From: JAAZNO01 sp964508025
GTDB lineage: Bacteria > Chloroflexota > Anaerolineae > B4-G1 > SLSP01
Reading direction: 5' to 3'
Length of the DNA: 64,000 nt
NCBI GenBank assembly: GCA_964508025.1
Contig: CAZDSF010000007.1
Coordinates: forward strand, 20,701 to 84,700
Positions 54,305 through 62,411 of the stretch are shown here, one piece after another. The notes beneath the pieces were generated by a model that made no database searches, had not been told where the DNA came from, and saw nothing but the letters and a program-made list of their open reading frames with translations. Position numbers and translations under genes: made by a program. How positions within the stretch are numbered: the stretch's first letter is position 1; each line of letters opens with the position of its first letter.

Positions 54305-54925
54305 CTATAATTGCGCCACCCAGATGGTGAAGAAAGTCACAAACAGGTGGATCAGAAACGGGTAGTAGAAGGATCCCGTCGTCCAGGCCACCCAGCCGAA
54401 GGCGGAGCCTCCAACGATGCAGCTGAGCGTTTCGAGCTGCGGCTTCCCCTGATGCGCCAGGGTGAAGATGATAGCTTGCAACAGAATGGCCCAGTCGCCG
54501 CCCACCAAATCGGCCAGAGCAAACAACACCATGCCTCGAAAGAAGAATTCCCAGCCGATGAGGTCCTGGATGGCGAAGGCCAGTGTGCCCAGGGCGCCAT
54601 GCGCCGACCAGTACGCGGTGTAATACGCGCGGAAGTCCGCGCTAGATGCCACCGCCCACAAAATCGGCGCCATCAATGCCCAGCCGCCCAGGGTCAGCGC
54701 CAGGCCGCGCTTCCAATGCCCCAGTCGAAAGCCATACGCGCGCAGGGAGCGCCGCAGCGCGGCCAATAACAACAGCGGCAACGCCAGGTAGAAGAACAGA
54801 CTATCCCATTCCTTGCGCGGCAACAGGTTATTGTAGTAATCTACCACCAACGCCAACGTTGCGTAGATGAGAATTGCGGCAGTTTTCCAGTCATGGCGTA
54901 TCGAAGGCGTCGTTGTGTGTGTCAT
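54305..54925 (-). CDS. CPBP family intramembrane protease-like protein
   Basis: The 206-residue membrane protein has about six hydrophobic segments and the Abi/CPBP motif in DLIGWEFFFRGMVLFALADLVG, the usual motif 1 with Glu-Phe-Phe-Phe-Arg-Gly. A second motif FTLAHQGKPQLETL carries the conserved His. CPBP proteins include CAAX-processing (Rce1-type) proteases; the substrate is unknown. The start at 54925 is chosen because the open frame further upstream lacks a start consistent with the promoter at 54981-55009. Confidence 0.82.
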   Translation of the reverse strand: MTHTTTPSIRHDWKTAAILIYATLALVVDYYNNLLPRKEWDSLFFYLALPLLLLAALRRSLRAYGFRLGHWKRGLALTLGGWALMAPILWAVASSADFRAYYTAYWSAHGALGTLAFAIQDLIGWEFFFRGMVLFALADLVGGDWAILLQAIIFTLAHQGKPQLETLSCIVGGSAFGWVAWTTGSFYYPFLIHLFVTFFTIWVAQL

Positions 54926-54980
54926 CGTAGGTCCATTCCGGTTGATGCGGTTGCAGCAGTGATGCCGCGCATACACCCCA

Positions 54981-55009
54981 ATTATAACCTCGGATGCCGA
55001 ATTTTGAAG
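54981..55009 (-). promoter_or_regulatory. Putative promoter of the CPBP gene
   Basis: On the minus strand CTTCAA, 17 bp, TATAAT (54981-54986). The start codon lies 56 bases downstream. Confidence 0.5.
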
Positions 55010-55044
55010 TGAAATACGTCCTCTGCTGGACTGGATGGGGCTGC

Positions 55045-55085
55045 TCAAAAAGAAGCGCAGCAGGAATTATGTTTCCTGCTGCGCT
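55045..55085 (-). terminator. Rho-independent terminator of the DsbD-like gene
   Basis: On the minus strand AGCGCAGCAGGAA pairs perfectly with TTCCTGCTGCGCT (13 bp, six-base loop; 55054-55066 with 55073-55085), followed by TCTTTTTG. It lies 17 bases after the stop at 55102. Confidence 0.92.
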
Positions 55086-55101
55086 GTGGCGAATTTTGGG
55101 C

Positions 55102-56544
55102 CTATTTCGCATGGCGCCGGTTTGGCGCTGCCTGCCGTCCTGCTCGCCGCCGTTTGCCTCGCTTTCTTGAGAGATTTTCCGTGCCAATGTGGATGCCGTA
55201 ATGCGGCAGCACTACCCGATGCACCAGTAGGATCAGCATCGCTGCGCCAAACGCCGCGCCGAAGATGAGCAGCGAGGATCCAAGGTTGTTCATCAGGCTG
55301 GGGTTAATCAGCATGACCGCAGCCAGGGTCAGCATCAGTGTGCCGCCGATGAGCTTCAGAATGCGCCCGTGCTTCTCCTCCAATTTGCTGGATTTGAGGG
55401 TGAAGACGGCCGCTAGGAAGATGGCGAGCTCATCAATCTGGTAAATGAGCATGTAGAGAAACAGCAACAGGCCGAAGGTGACCGGGCTAACGTTCTGCGC
55501 GGCGAGCAGATTGGTCCACAGTACCGGGAAGCCCGCCGTGCAGGCAAATTCCACCAGCGAAACCCCCGCCGACATGACCACCGTGGCGCTGAGCAAGCCC
55601 CACAGCGAATCGCCGGCGTTCATCACGCGGCGGATGCTTTTATAGATGCCGGGCTTTTTCTCATCAGCGATGGTGAAGGAGATGCCTTCCTTGTACCAAA
55701 AGTAGTCCTTGATGTTGACAGCCGCAAAGAAGAGCGCAATTACAGCCACAACGGCCTGAATCCAGCCCAGAAAACTCACGAAAGTGAACAACGTAAACAA
55801 TCCGGCGATGAAGAGCACATAGACTAGCGAGGTCACGGTCAGGAAAACCAGGCCGATGATGAGGATTTTCTTGCGCGAACCGGTGTGCAGGGCAAGGCCC
55901 AGCAGAATCGAGAGCACCCAGATGGAGCAGGGATTGAAGCCATCCACGAAGGCGATCAATCCGGTGCTGACAGCCAGCGATTGCGTCGCCAGATCTACCG
56001 CGCCGAGCAGCGGTAGATTGAGCACGGCTTCGTTGCCCGATTGCGGCCTACCCGATTGCGGGTCGCTATCAGCGGGCGTGTCTGGCGTGAGCGGCGTTTC
56101 CTGGATGCCAGGAATGATGCCCACGCCCGCGTTTGGGCAACCGTTGGCGGCGCATTCTTTCACGGTCGCTTCGATGCTGGCGCCGATTTGCGCACTAAAT
56201 CCTTCCCAATATCGGTTTCCAATGAAGGTCGTGGGGACGCCATACGGGTCAAAGCCAAAAGCCGTGCTCATTTTTCTAAACAGTTGCTGGTTTTCGGCAT
56301 TGTACCAGACTTCGTACTCGTGAATTTCGATAGCAGGATAACGTCGCGCCAGGTCTTGCAAGAAGGGTTTCTGTTCCGCGCAGTGTGGGCAGCCATCCCC
56401 CCAGAAGAAGTAGATGGCGACCGGGTAGGTCTGCGCTGCCGGGCGAATTGCCGGCGCAGCCTGCACGGGCAAGTTCCATAAACCGATTGCCAGCACTACC
56501 ATCCACGCGATGACGCTGAACACTATGACGCGCTTTTTAGCCAT
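55102..56544 (-). CDS. Thioredoxin/glutaredoxin-fold plus CcdA/DsbD-like transmembrane fusion protein
   Basis: The 480-residue protein has a signal peptide (VIAWMVVLAIGLWNLPVQA). An exported glutaredoxin-like domain follows at about 40-130, with GDGCPHCAEQKPF (Cys-Pro-His-Cys) and YGVPTTFIG. A linker of about 50 residues leads to a membrane part of about eight helices with GFNPCSIWVLSILLGLAL and EFACTAGFPVLW, the two Cys sites of the CcdA/DsbD family. It should carry electrons from cytosolic thiols across the membrane to the attached exported domain. This reverses the enteric DsbD order. GGAGG precedes the ATG. Confidence 0.88.
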   Translation of the reverse strand: MAKKRVIVFSVIAWMVVLAIGLWNLPVQAAPAIRPAAQTYPVAIYFFWGDGCPHCAEQKPFLQDLARRYPAIEIHEYEVWYNAENQQLFRKMSTAFGFDPYGVPTTFIGNRYWEGFSAQIGASIEATVKECAANGCPNAGVGIIPGIQETPLTPDTPADSDPQSGRPQSGNEAVLNLPLLGAVDLATQSLAVSTGLIAFVDGFNPCSIWVLSILLGLALHTGSRKKILIIGLVFLTVTSLVYVLFIAGLFTLFTFVSFLGWIQAVVAVIALFFAAVNIKDYFWYKEGISFTIADEKKPGIYKSIRRVMNAGDSLWGLLSATVVMSAGVSLVEFACTAGFPVLWTNLLAAQNVSPVTFGLLLFLYMLIYQIDELAIFLAAVFTLKSSKLEEKHGRILKLIGGTLMLTLAAVMLINPSLMNNLGSSLLIFGAAFGAAMLILLVHRVVLPHYGIHIGTENLSRKRGKRRRAGRQAAPNRRHAK

Positions 56545-56581
56545 CTAGGGGCCTCCATCAAGCAGGTTTTGACAACCCTCA

Positions 56582-56609
56582 AATATAGTCCATTTTGGCA
56601 GTTCGTAAA
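56582..56609 (-). promoter_or_regulatory. Putative promoter of the DsbD-like gene
   Basis: On the minus strand TTTACG, 16 bp, TATATT (56582-56587), 37 bases upstream of the ATG at 56544. Confidence 0.5.
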
Positions 56610-56617
56610 GGGGAAAT

Positions 56618-57343
56618 TTACGCCGGGTCCGCGGGTTTGACGCCTACGGTGACGTGAACGGTATGCCAGGGGCCGTAATCCTCACGGAAAGTAGCCAGTC
56701 CTCGCGCTTCGAGGAGCGGACGCTCATCGCGTATGGCGTCGCCCAGCAGCTCCCACAGGTCCGCAAAACCGGCAGCGATGCGATTGCCGTTCAATGCCCT
56801 TCCGCCGTCGGCGATGATGAGACGTCCACCCGGTTTCAGGACGCGCGCCATCTCGTCTACTGCGCGTTCGGGGTCGGTAAAGGCGCTGAAGGCGAAGGTG
56901 CTGAGCACCGCATCGAAGCTGGCGTCGGGCCATGGCAACGCAGCAACATCGCCCTGGCGCAGGTCGGACTGCAATCCGCGCGCGGCGAGCCGGCGTTGTG
57001 TGAGTTCCACCATGCCCTGCGCCAGGTCCAGACCTGCCAGCGCGTAGTGCGATGCCAGCTCTACATGCAATTTCCCGCTGCCGAAACCCACTTCCAAAAC
57101 CCGCGCACCCGGCGCGGGCAAGAAACCAAGTGTGTGGCGGCGCAGGCGGTGGGTAGTATTGCCGGTCAACCAATCTACTGCGTCGTATAACGCCGGGAGC
57201 CGATTGTAGAACGGATTCCAGAAGTGTTGTTGGAGGCGCTTGCGCAACGCCTGGCGGCGGCGCCACGCAATCCAAAGCAGCCCCGCCATGACAATCAGCG
57301 CGGCCCAAGTCAACCGTTGCCGGCGCTCAGATTGGATTCGCAT
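56618..57343 (-). CDS. Class I SAM-dependent methyltransferase, membrane-anchored
   Basis: The 241-residue protein has an N-terminal hydrophobic segment (LTWAALIVMAGLLWIAWRR). A methyltransferase type 11 domain follows with VLEVGFGSGKLHVELASHYALAGLDLAQGM (motif I), DAVLSTFAFSAFTDPERAVDEMARVLKPGGRLIIADGG (motifs II/III). This resembles UbiE/phospholipid methyltransferases in layout. The substrate is unknown; membrane anchoring suggests a lipid or quinone. I use the ATG at 57343 (AAAGG upstream) instead of a long upstream extension. Confidence 0.85.
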   Translation of the reverse strand: MRIQSERRQRLTWAALIVMAGLLWIAWRRRQALRKRLQQHFWNPFYNRLPALYDAVDWLTGNTTHRLRRHTLGFLPAPGARVLEVGFGSGKLHVELASHYALAGLDLAQGMVELTQRRLAARGLQSDLRQGDVAALPWPDASFDAVLSTFAFSAFTDPERAVDEMARVLKPGGRLIIADGGRALNGNRIAAGFADLWELLGDAIRDERPLLEARGLATFREDYGPWHTVHVTVGVKPADPA

Positions 57344-57357
57344 ACGATGTCGCCTTT

Positions 57358-58497
57358 CTATTCCCAGTCGTTTTGTGCGTCTACCAGGCTCTCCGGCGTT
57401 GAGAAGACGACGGCCCGCCAGGTATCGAGATCTACCTGCTCCGATAGTGTCCATCCGTTGAGGAGCAGCCAATCCAGATGCACGATAAAGTAGCGCATGA
57501 CCCGTGCATTGTTGCCCTGCTGCAGAATCAGGCCCCAATCTCCATGTAACGCGAAGAATTCATCCACTTTCCCCACGCTGTTTTGCGCCAGCGATAGCAA
57601 CATGTACCGGTCGGTCAGCGCCAGTGGCGACTCGGGATCTTGGCGCTGCTCGATCCGCGCATCCGCATAAGCCATCTTGGCGTACATGCCTCGAATAGCC
57701 GTTTCTGGATCGAACAAATCCGCTTCCTCTCCCAGCCCCAAAGTCGCCGCTTCTTGCGGGCGGATTTGCGCGATGCCAATGGACATATTCTCCAACCCCG
57801 GAAGCGCGAGCGCCGTCTGCTCGAGCGCGTTCATCCCGAATATCCGCTCGATATCGCTGGCTTGCTCGGCGATGGCGGCGGCAACCAGGATCGGGGGAAT
57901 GTGGGGATAGCTGCGTCCTTCGGCTTCGATGAGATGGGCATTGTTCTGTGCATCGGCGCGGCCATGGAGTAGATGTATGGTGAAGCCGCTGTCCTCTGTT
58001 GCGCTGGCATCCGCTCCCAGTTGCAGCAGCGGCGCACTGCCCGCGGTGATCAGCATTTGGTAGAGCTGATAGCGTGTGGTCCAGACTTCACCCGTTCGCG
58101 GCGTAGCGCTTTCAAGGTTGGACGGTATCGCTTCATCGGCGGGCGCGGCGTTTTCGGGCGCGAGCGCGCCAGGGAAATCCGTGACCGGCCAATCACAGCC
58201 CTCCGGCAGCAGACAGGGCCACTCGCGGCGTTGTGGCGCACGCATCCGCGCCGGAGCTTCCTCCGCAAGCGCTTCGGCGATGGTCGGGAAAATCGTCACC
58301 GCGCCTTCTGAAATCGCGTGCGGCGCGACCGGGCGTTCTGCTTTGTCCGTTTGTTTGTATACAGCAATATCGGAAGCTGCGTCGCTCCCGCTTGCAGCTT
58401 CCGATAAAACGCCAACCGCGTGGTTGTTGGCGAGCATCACGAGAATGATCACGCTGATCACCGTGATATGTTGAAGTGGTCGTGGTATGTTCATCAT
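57358..58497 (-). CDS. Secreted protein with lysozyme/transglycosylase-like domain
   Basis: The 379-residue protein has a signal sequence (ITVISVIILVMLANNHAVGV). A low-complexity Ala/Glu-rich region is followed, from about residue 195, by helices reminiscent of lytic transglycosylases: IPPILVAAAIAEQASDIERI (a possible catalytic Glu), ENMSIGIAQIRPQEAATLG, ETAIRGMYAKMAYAD and YMLLSLAQNSVGKV. The match is at fold level and no catalytic assignment is firm. The gene starts 27 bases after the ABC-F stop, behind a TATAAT promoter inside that gene's end. Confidence 0.55.
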   Translation of the reverse strand: MMNIPRPLQHITVISVIILVMLANNHAVGVLSEAASGSDAASDIAVYKQTDKAERPVAPHAISEGAVTIFPTIAEALAEEAPARMRAPQRREWPCLLPEGCDWPVTDFPGALAPENAAPADEAIPSNLESATPRTGEVWTTRYQLYQMLITAGSAPLLQLGADASATEDSGFTIHLLHGRADAQNNAHLIEAEGRSYPHIPPILVAAAIAEQASDIERIFGMNALEQTALALPGLENMSIGIAQIRPQEAATLGLGEEADLFDPETAIRGMYAKMAYADARIEQRQDPESPLALTDRYMLLSLAQNSVGKVDEFFALHGDWGLILQQGNNARVMRYFIVHLDWLLLNGWTLSEQVDLDTWRAVVFSTPESLVDAQNDWE

Positions 58498-58523
58498 TAC
58501 AACCGGTCTTGCGTTGTGATTTT

Positions 58524-58532
58524 ATTATACCA
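58524..58532 (-). promoter_or_regulatory. Extended -10 promoter for the secreted lysozyme-like protein
   Basis: On the minus strand TGG-TATAAT (hexamer at 58524-58529) overlaps the end of the ABC-F gene, 26 bases before the ATG at 58497. No clear -35. Confidence 0.5.
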
Positions 58533-60201
58533 CCGCTATTTTTTTGTTTCCTATCTGCCCGGTTTTCTCGGCGTAGTAGGTATAATCGCCTCCGTACTCG
58601 GTGAGCGCGCCCTCTTCCAGTACCACAATCCGCTCCACAACCCGGTCGAGGAAGTAGCGATCGTGGGAGATCACCAACACCGTGCCCTCGAAGTCATCCA
58701 ATGCCTGTTCTAGCACCTCGCAAGAAGGCAAGTCGAGGTTGTTGGTCGGCTCATCGAGCAACAGGAAATTGGCGTCGGAGAGCATCAGCTTTGCCAGTTG
58801 TAGCCGGCTCCGCTCGCCGCCGGAGAGCTGCGCCACCCGATCTCGCACCCGCAGGTATGGGAAGAGAAACCGCCGCAACACACTCACCGCCGCTTGCTCG
58901 GACATGGATTTGGCTTCCCAGATCTCCTCGATCAACGTGCGGTTGGGATCGAGGGTCTCGTGTTGTTGCGCGTAGTAGCCCAGGCGCACACTCGGCCCGA
59001 TGTTGATGACGCCGCCGGTGGGCGACTCGTTGCCCAGAATGCAGCGCAGTAGGACGCTTTTGCCCGCGCCATTCTCGCCGAGCAGGCCCACCCGCTCGCC
59101 GCGCCAGATCAGCAAATTCAGACCCAGCAGCACGATGGCATCGTCCCCATCATTGGCAGGAAAGCTCTTGTCCAGGTTGATGATTTCCAGCACTTTGTTC
59201 GAGCCACGCCAGCCATTGAGCTCCAGTCCCATGCGCTCGCGCTCCAGCACTGGCTTCTCGATTTTGTCCATGCGTTCCAACATCTTCTGCCGGCTGCGGG
59301 CCTGGCGGATATGGCGTTCGTCTATAACGATGCTCGCCCAATACTCGAAGCGCGCGATGGCCGCTTCGATACGGGTGATTTCCTTCTGTTGCGCGGCATA
59401 CAGCTGCTGCTGCCGCAGGAGGCGCAGTTGTTTTTCGGTGCTGTAGGCGGAGTAGTTGCCCAGGTACTCCGTCATGCGGTGATCCTCGATCTCGCTGATC
59501 CGATTGACCGTCTCATCGAGCAGATAGCGGTCGTGGGAAACGATCACCACCGCGCCCGAAAACTCGCGGATGAAGCGCTCCAGGCGGCGTTTGCCGGCCA
59601 GATCAAGGTGATTATCCGGCTCATCCAGCAACAGGAGGTTGCAATCCAGCGCCAGGAGCCGCGCCAGGCCCACCATCTTCTTCTGCCCGCCGGAAAGGGC
59701 ATGTACCGGCAGGTTGAAATCGGCGGGATCCATGCCCACTGCCTGCAATGCCTGTTCGCAGCGACTCTCGTAACGATAGCCCTCTTGCTCCTCGAAGGCT
59801 GCTTGCGCGCGGGCGTGCGCCGCCAGTACCCGGTTGAGGGCGTGCTCATCAGCGTAGATCTCCGGGTCAGCCATGCGCAGCTCCAGGCGTCGCATTTCGG
59901 CTTCGAGGCGTTCCAACGCGGCGTTGGCGCTCAGCACCGCCTCCCAGGCCGTTTGATGGGGATCGAGCGCCGGTTCCTGCGCCAGATAGCCGATGCGCAA
60001 TTCCGGATGCCGAAAGATTGTTCCCCGGTCGGGCGGCAATGCGCCTGTGACGATTTGCAGCAGCGTGGATTTGCCGGCGCCGTTCGTACCCACCAGCCCG
60101 ATCTTCTGCCCGGCCTGAATCTCCCAGCCGATCCCTTCCAGGATGGGTTGGGCGCCATGTTGCAGGGTGATGTCATCTAATTTGACGATAATGGTACTCA
60201 T
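58525..60201 (-). CDS. ABC-F family ATPase
   Basis: The 558-residue soluble protein has two ABC domains: GTNGAGKSTLLQ near residue 36 with ALSGGQKKMVGLARLLAL and LLLLDEPDNHLDL, then GENGAGKSVLLR near residue 375 with QLSGGERSRLQLAKLML and FLLLDEPTNNLDL. No membrane segments are present. ABC-F proteins act on the ribosome as translation factors or antibiotic-resistance proteins. The linker (RIEAAIARFEYWASIVIDERH) fits a P-site tRNA interaction motif. AAGGAGC precedes the ATG at 60201. The subfamily cannot be fixed, so drug resistance is not claimed. Confidence 0.9.
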   Translation of the reverse strand: MSTIIVKLDDITLQHGAQPILEGIGWEIQAGQKIGLVGTNGAGKSTLLQIVTGALPPDRGTIFRHPELRIGYLAQEPALDPHQTAWEAVLSANAALERLEAEMRRLELRMADPEIYADEHALNRVLAAHARAQAAFEEQEGYRYESRCEQALQAVGMDPADFNLPVHALSGGQKKMVGLARLLALDCNLLLLDEPDNHLDLAGKRRLERFIREFSGAVVIVSHDRYLLDETVNRISEIEDHRMTEYLGNYSAYSTEKQLRLLRQQQLYAAQQKEITRIEAAIARFEYWASIVIDERHIRQARSRQKMLERMDKIEKPVLERERMGLELNGWRGSNKVLEIINLDKSFPANDGDDAIVLLGLNLLIWRGERVGLLGENGAGKSVLLRCILGNESPTGGVINIGPSVRLGYYAQQHETLDPNRTLIEEIWEAKSMSEQAAVSVLRRFLFPYLRVRDRVAQLSGGERSRLQLAKLMLSDANFLLLDEPTNNLDLPSCEVLEQALDDFEGTVLVISHDRYFLDRVVERIVVLEEGALTEYGGDYTYYAEKTGQIGNKKIAVV

Positions 60202-60263
60202 CAGTTGCTCCTTGAATTTCCCGACCAGCGCGGCCCACGCTAGAACCCAGAGAGCACCAGATA

Positions 60264-60295
60264 CTAAAAAGCCGTGGGCAAACGCGCCCACGGCC
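60264..60295 (-). terminator. Rho-independent terminator upstream of the ABC-F gene
   Basis: On the minus strand GCCGTGGGC (from 60294) pairs with GCCCACGGC (to 60271), 9 bp with a six-base loop, followed by TTTTTAGTAT. It lies 30 bases after the end of the 32-codon ORF. Confidence 0.88.
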
Positions 60296-60324
60296 AGGGA
60301 TTACGATCATAACTTTACATAAGA

Positions 60325-60423
60325 TCAAGCCTTGGGACGCGCAACAACATCGCGCGCCGTCCCAAAGGAAACGACTCCCGGCAGAGCCACGACACTTTCG
60401 CCGAATAACACCGTCACATGCAT
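60325..60423 (-). CDS. Small ORF (32 codons) with strong ribosome-binding site
   Basis: The encoded peptide starts MHVTVLFGESVVALPGVV and ends RDVVARPKA. GGAGG lies six bases upstream of the ATG at 60423, and a rho-independent terminator follows within 60 bases. It is too short for standard calling, and I recognise no family. It could be the second cistron of the flavin-reductase transcript (stop at 60501, 77 bases upstream). Expression is unproven. Confidence 0.5.
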   Translation of the reverse strand: MHVTVLFGESVVALPGVVSFGTARDVVARPKA

Positions 60424-60500
60424 GGTTGCCTCCAGATGAAAGGCATTATACCAAAGACGCCGGAATTTGTCACCAGATTCCGCGCTCGTTGCGTGTTTAC

Positions 60501-61034
60501 TTATACACTGCCGATGGTCTGTCTGGCGACCAGCGCCGTGAGTATCTCTCCAATGAAGAGCCGGTGATAATCGTGATGGGGGTAGACTTCTGCATCCACT
60601 TCCGGAACGGTGAAGGCGCCGCCCTCTAGATCTTGGGCGTACAGCTTGCGGCAGACGAAAACCAGCCGCGCCTGCGCAAACGTGATTGCGTCGGGCGCGG
60701 TTTCGATGGGGCGCAATCCCGTCGCCGCCATCTTGTCCACGTTGCGCCCGGATTGCGTACCACAGAGGGTGAGGGCTTCGCGGTAGCGCCGCTCGAAGAA
60801 ACTCAGCGTGAACGTATCGGCGCGGTTCATAAACTGAAAGGTGTAGCGCTGCGGGCGCACAAAGGCAAAAGCGACCGGGCGATTCCACAACACGCCCATG
60901 CCGCCCCAGCTCGCGGTCATCGTGTTGAACGCTTCCAACGTCCCGGCTGTGACCAACATCCATTCCTGCCCGATAATCTGAAACGGGTTCTCGTGCAGCC
61001 GTTCTGGTTTGATGCTCTCGAATCCATGCAACAT
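60501..61034 (-). CDS. Flavin reductase-like (FMN-binding split-barrel) domain protein
   Basis: The 177-residue protein has the flavoredoxin/flavin-reductase pattern: MLVTAGTLEAFNTMTASWGGMGVLWNRPVAFAFVRPQRYTFQFMN, then FTLSFF and CGTQSGRNVDKMAATGL. The family binds FMN and either reduces flavin with NAD(P)H or acts in electron transfer. A TTGCCA-N16-TACACT promoter lies about 100 bases upstream. Confidence 0.87.
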   Translation of the reverse strand: MLHGFESIKPERLHENPFQIIGQEWMLVTAGTLEAFNTMTASWGGMGVLWNRPVAFAFVRPQRYTFQFMNRADTFTLSFFERRYREALTLCGTQSGRNVDKMAATGLRPIETAPDAITFAQARLVFVCRKLYAQDLEGGAFTVPEVDAEVYPHHDYHRLFIGEILTALVARQTIGSV

Positions 61035-61135
61035 GATGCGTCTACCTCCTGCGCGCGGTTTAGGCCAAAGGCTATGATTCGTGGGGCGTCTGGCTCACCC
61101 GGCCCGCGTGATAACAGGGTGCCCCATCTCAGTGC

Positions 61136-61163
61136 AGTGTAGCATGATGCTTGCTTCTGGCAA
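61136..61163 (-). promoter_or_regulatory. Putative promoter of the flavin reductase gene
   Basis: On the minus strand TTGCCA (61158-61163), 16 bp, TACACT (61136-61141) preceded by TGC. Overlaps the hairpin at 61160-61188. Confidence 0.5.
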
Positions 61164-61188
61164 GTCCGTGTGTCTGCACAGGACTTGC
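61160..61188. repeat. Hairpin in the flavin reductase-DegV intergenic region
   Basis: GCAAGTCC (61160-61167) pairs with GGACTTGC (61181-61188), with inner TGTG/CACA and one bulged G. The rest of 61035-61464 holds the promoters noted and repeat family B. Confidence 0.55.
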
Positions 61189-61207
61189 GCAATGATTGGT
61201 CTAGAAG

Positions 61208-61312
61208 CAATTTTGAACGCAGATTTCACGGATTTGCGCGGATTTTTCCTCACTGATCAGCGAAAATTTGCGTCTCTCCGCGTTGATCTGCGTTCAGGTG
61301 TATCTGGCGGTG
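61208..61312. repeat. Dispersed repeat family B, copy 3
   Basis: GAACGCAGATTTCACGG, GATTTGCGCGGATTTTTCC, CACTGATCAGCGAAAATTTGCG and CGTTGATCTGCGTTC match the other two copies. Left GAACGCAGAT and right ATCTGCGTTC are perfect 10-bp inverts at the ends, so the copy can fold as one stem. Confidence 0.78.
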
Positions 61313-61391
61313 TAAGTCCTATGCATTCTGAGCGGTCAGTGTAATTGCTTTGCAAATCGCGGCAGCGGCGCGGGTTTTGCCGTATTTCTTC

Positions 61392-61420
61392 TGGTCATAA
61401 TTCCCAAATTAGGGTAAAAT
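61392..61420 (+). promoter_or_regulatory. Putative promoter of the degV-family gene
   Basis: TGGTCA (61392-61397), 17 bp, TAAAAT (61415-61420), 44 bases upstream of the start. The -35 equals that of the STAND gene promoter. Confidence 0.55.
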
Positions 61421-61464
61421 ATCGTTTGTGTTGTGGTGATAACAGCCAGGTTAAGGAGGAGATC

Positions 61465-62328
61465 ATGCATATCGTAAGCGACCGCGGCATGGACATGAGT
61501 CCAGAACAGATGGAAGGGCTTACTATTCATCAAGCGCCATTGCTGATTGAATTGGATGGCAAGACTTACATCAGTGGCGTAGATATCCAATCTGATGAGT
61601 TTTATGACTTGCTGCCCAAAGCCAAGGGCATGCCTACGACATCACTGCCTTCACCGGGAGAATTTGCTGAAATCTTCCGCGAATTGGCAAAGACCGACCC
61701 GGAAATTCTGTGCGTCCATATCTCATCAGGCTTGAGCGCGACTTACAACTCCGCGCGCGAAGGAGCGAAGCTGGTTCCTGAAGCCAATGTCACCTTCTTT
61801 GATACGCTGACCCTTTCCGGGGCGGAAGGCTGGCATGTGGAAGCTGCGGCGCGAGCGGCTAAGGCGGGATGGGCGATGCCGCAGATTCTCGAGCTGTTGG
61901 CGAAGGTGCGCGCAGCGACGGACACCATCTACACGCTTCCCGACCTCAAGTATCTCATTCATGGTGGACGCATCAGTCACATCAAGGGTTTGCTGGCATC
62001 GGTCTTGAATATCAAACCCATCATCGGGGTCAGTAAAGAGGATGGGAAGTACTATCAGCGTGGGCAGGCGCGGACGTTCCCCAAGGCTATGGCAAAGCTG
62101 GTGGATGTGGTTGCCGAGCAGCATGGAGCGGGCACGCCGTTGCGGATGCAGATCATGCACACCAACAACCCGGAAGGCGAGGCTGAACTGAAGGCGCTCT
62201 TCGATGCGCGTTTCCCGGTAAGCTGGTTGCCCTCTGGTGTGGTGGCCCCGGTGCTAGGGGCGCACACGGGATTGGGGCTGGTCGGGGTGGCTTACGCGCC
62301 GCTCGCCGCCTATCCCGAAATTCCCTGA
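61465..62328 (+). CDS. DegV family fatty-acid-binding protein
   Basis: The 287-residue protein shows HIVSDRGMDMSPEQ, MPTTSLPSPGEFAEIF (TTSxPS motif), VHISSGLSATYNSAREGA with the lipid-binding Ser region, and YLIHGGRISHIKGLLASVLNIKPI, the DegV C-domain signature. In Firmicutes FakB proteins of this family carry fatty acids for FakA kinase; no fakA gene is in the window. AAGGAGGA precedes the ATG at 61465; the longer frame to 61345 includes promoter DNA. Confidence 0.9.
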   Translation: MHIVSDRGMDMSPEQMEGLTIHQAPLLIELDGKTYISGVDIQSDEFYDLLPKAKGMPTTSLPSPGEFAEIFRELAKTDPEILCVHISSGLSATYNSAREGAKLVPEANVTFFDTLTLSGAEGWHVEAAARAAKAGWAMPQILELLAKVRAATDTIYTLPDLKYLIHGGRISHIKGLLASVLNIKPIIGVSKEDGKYYQRGQARTFPKAMAKLVDVVAEQHGAGTPLRMQIMHTNNPEGEAELKALFDARFPVSWLPSGVVAPVLGAHTGLGLVGVAYAPLAAYPEIP

Positions 62329-62349
62329 GACGCAAGATATGGCTACAAA

Positions 62350-62390
62350 CGTGTCTTCGTGCAGGGCAGTGGTCCCTGCACGAAGACACG
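62350..62390. terminator. Perfect 17-bp hairpin between convergent degV-family and DUF92 genes
   Basis: CGTGTCTTCGTGCAGGG (62350-62366) pairs with CCCTGCACGAAGACACG (62374-62390), seven-base loop. T tails are weak. It probably terminates or insulates both converging transcripts. Confidence 0.65.
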
Positions 62391-62411
62391 CTGATAACGG
62401 GTGTTGTCGTT

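Noticed and set aside
58525..60201. ABC-F gene as an antibiotic-resistance determinant
   Set aside because: The subfamily cannot be read from motifs; housekeeping translation factors look the same at this level.
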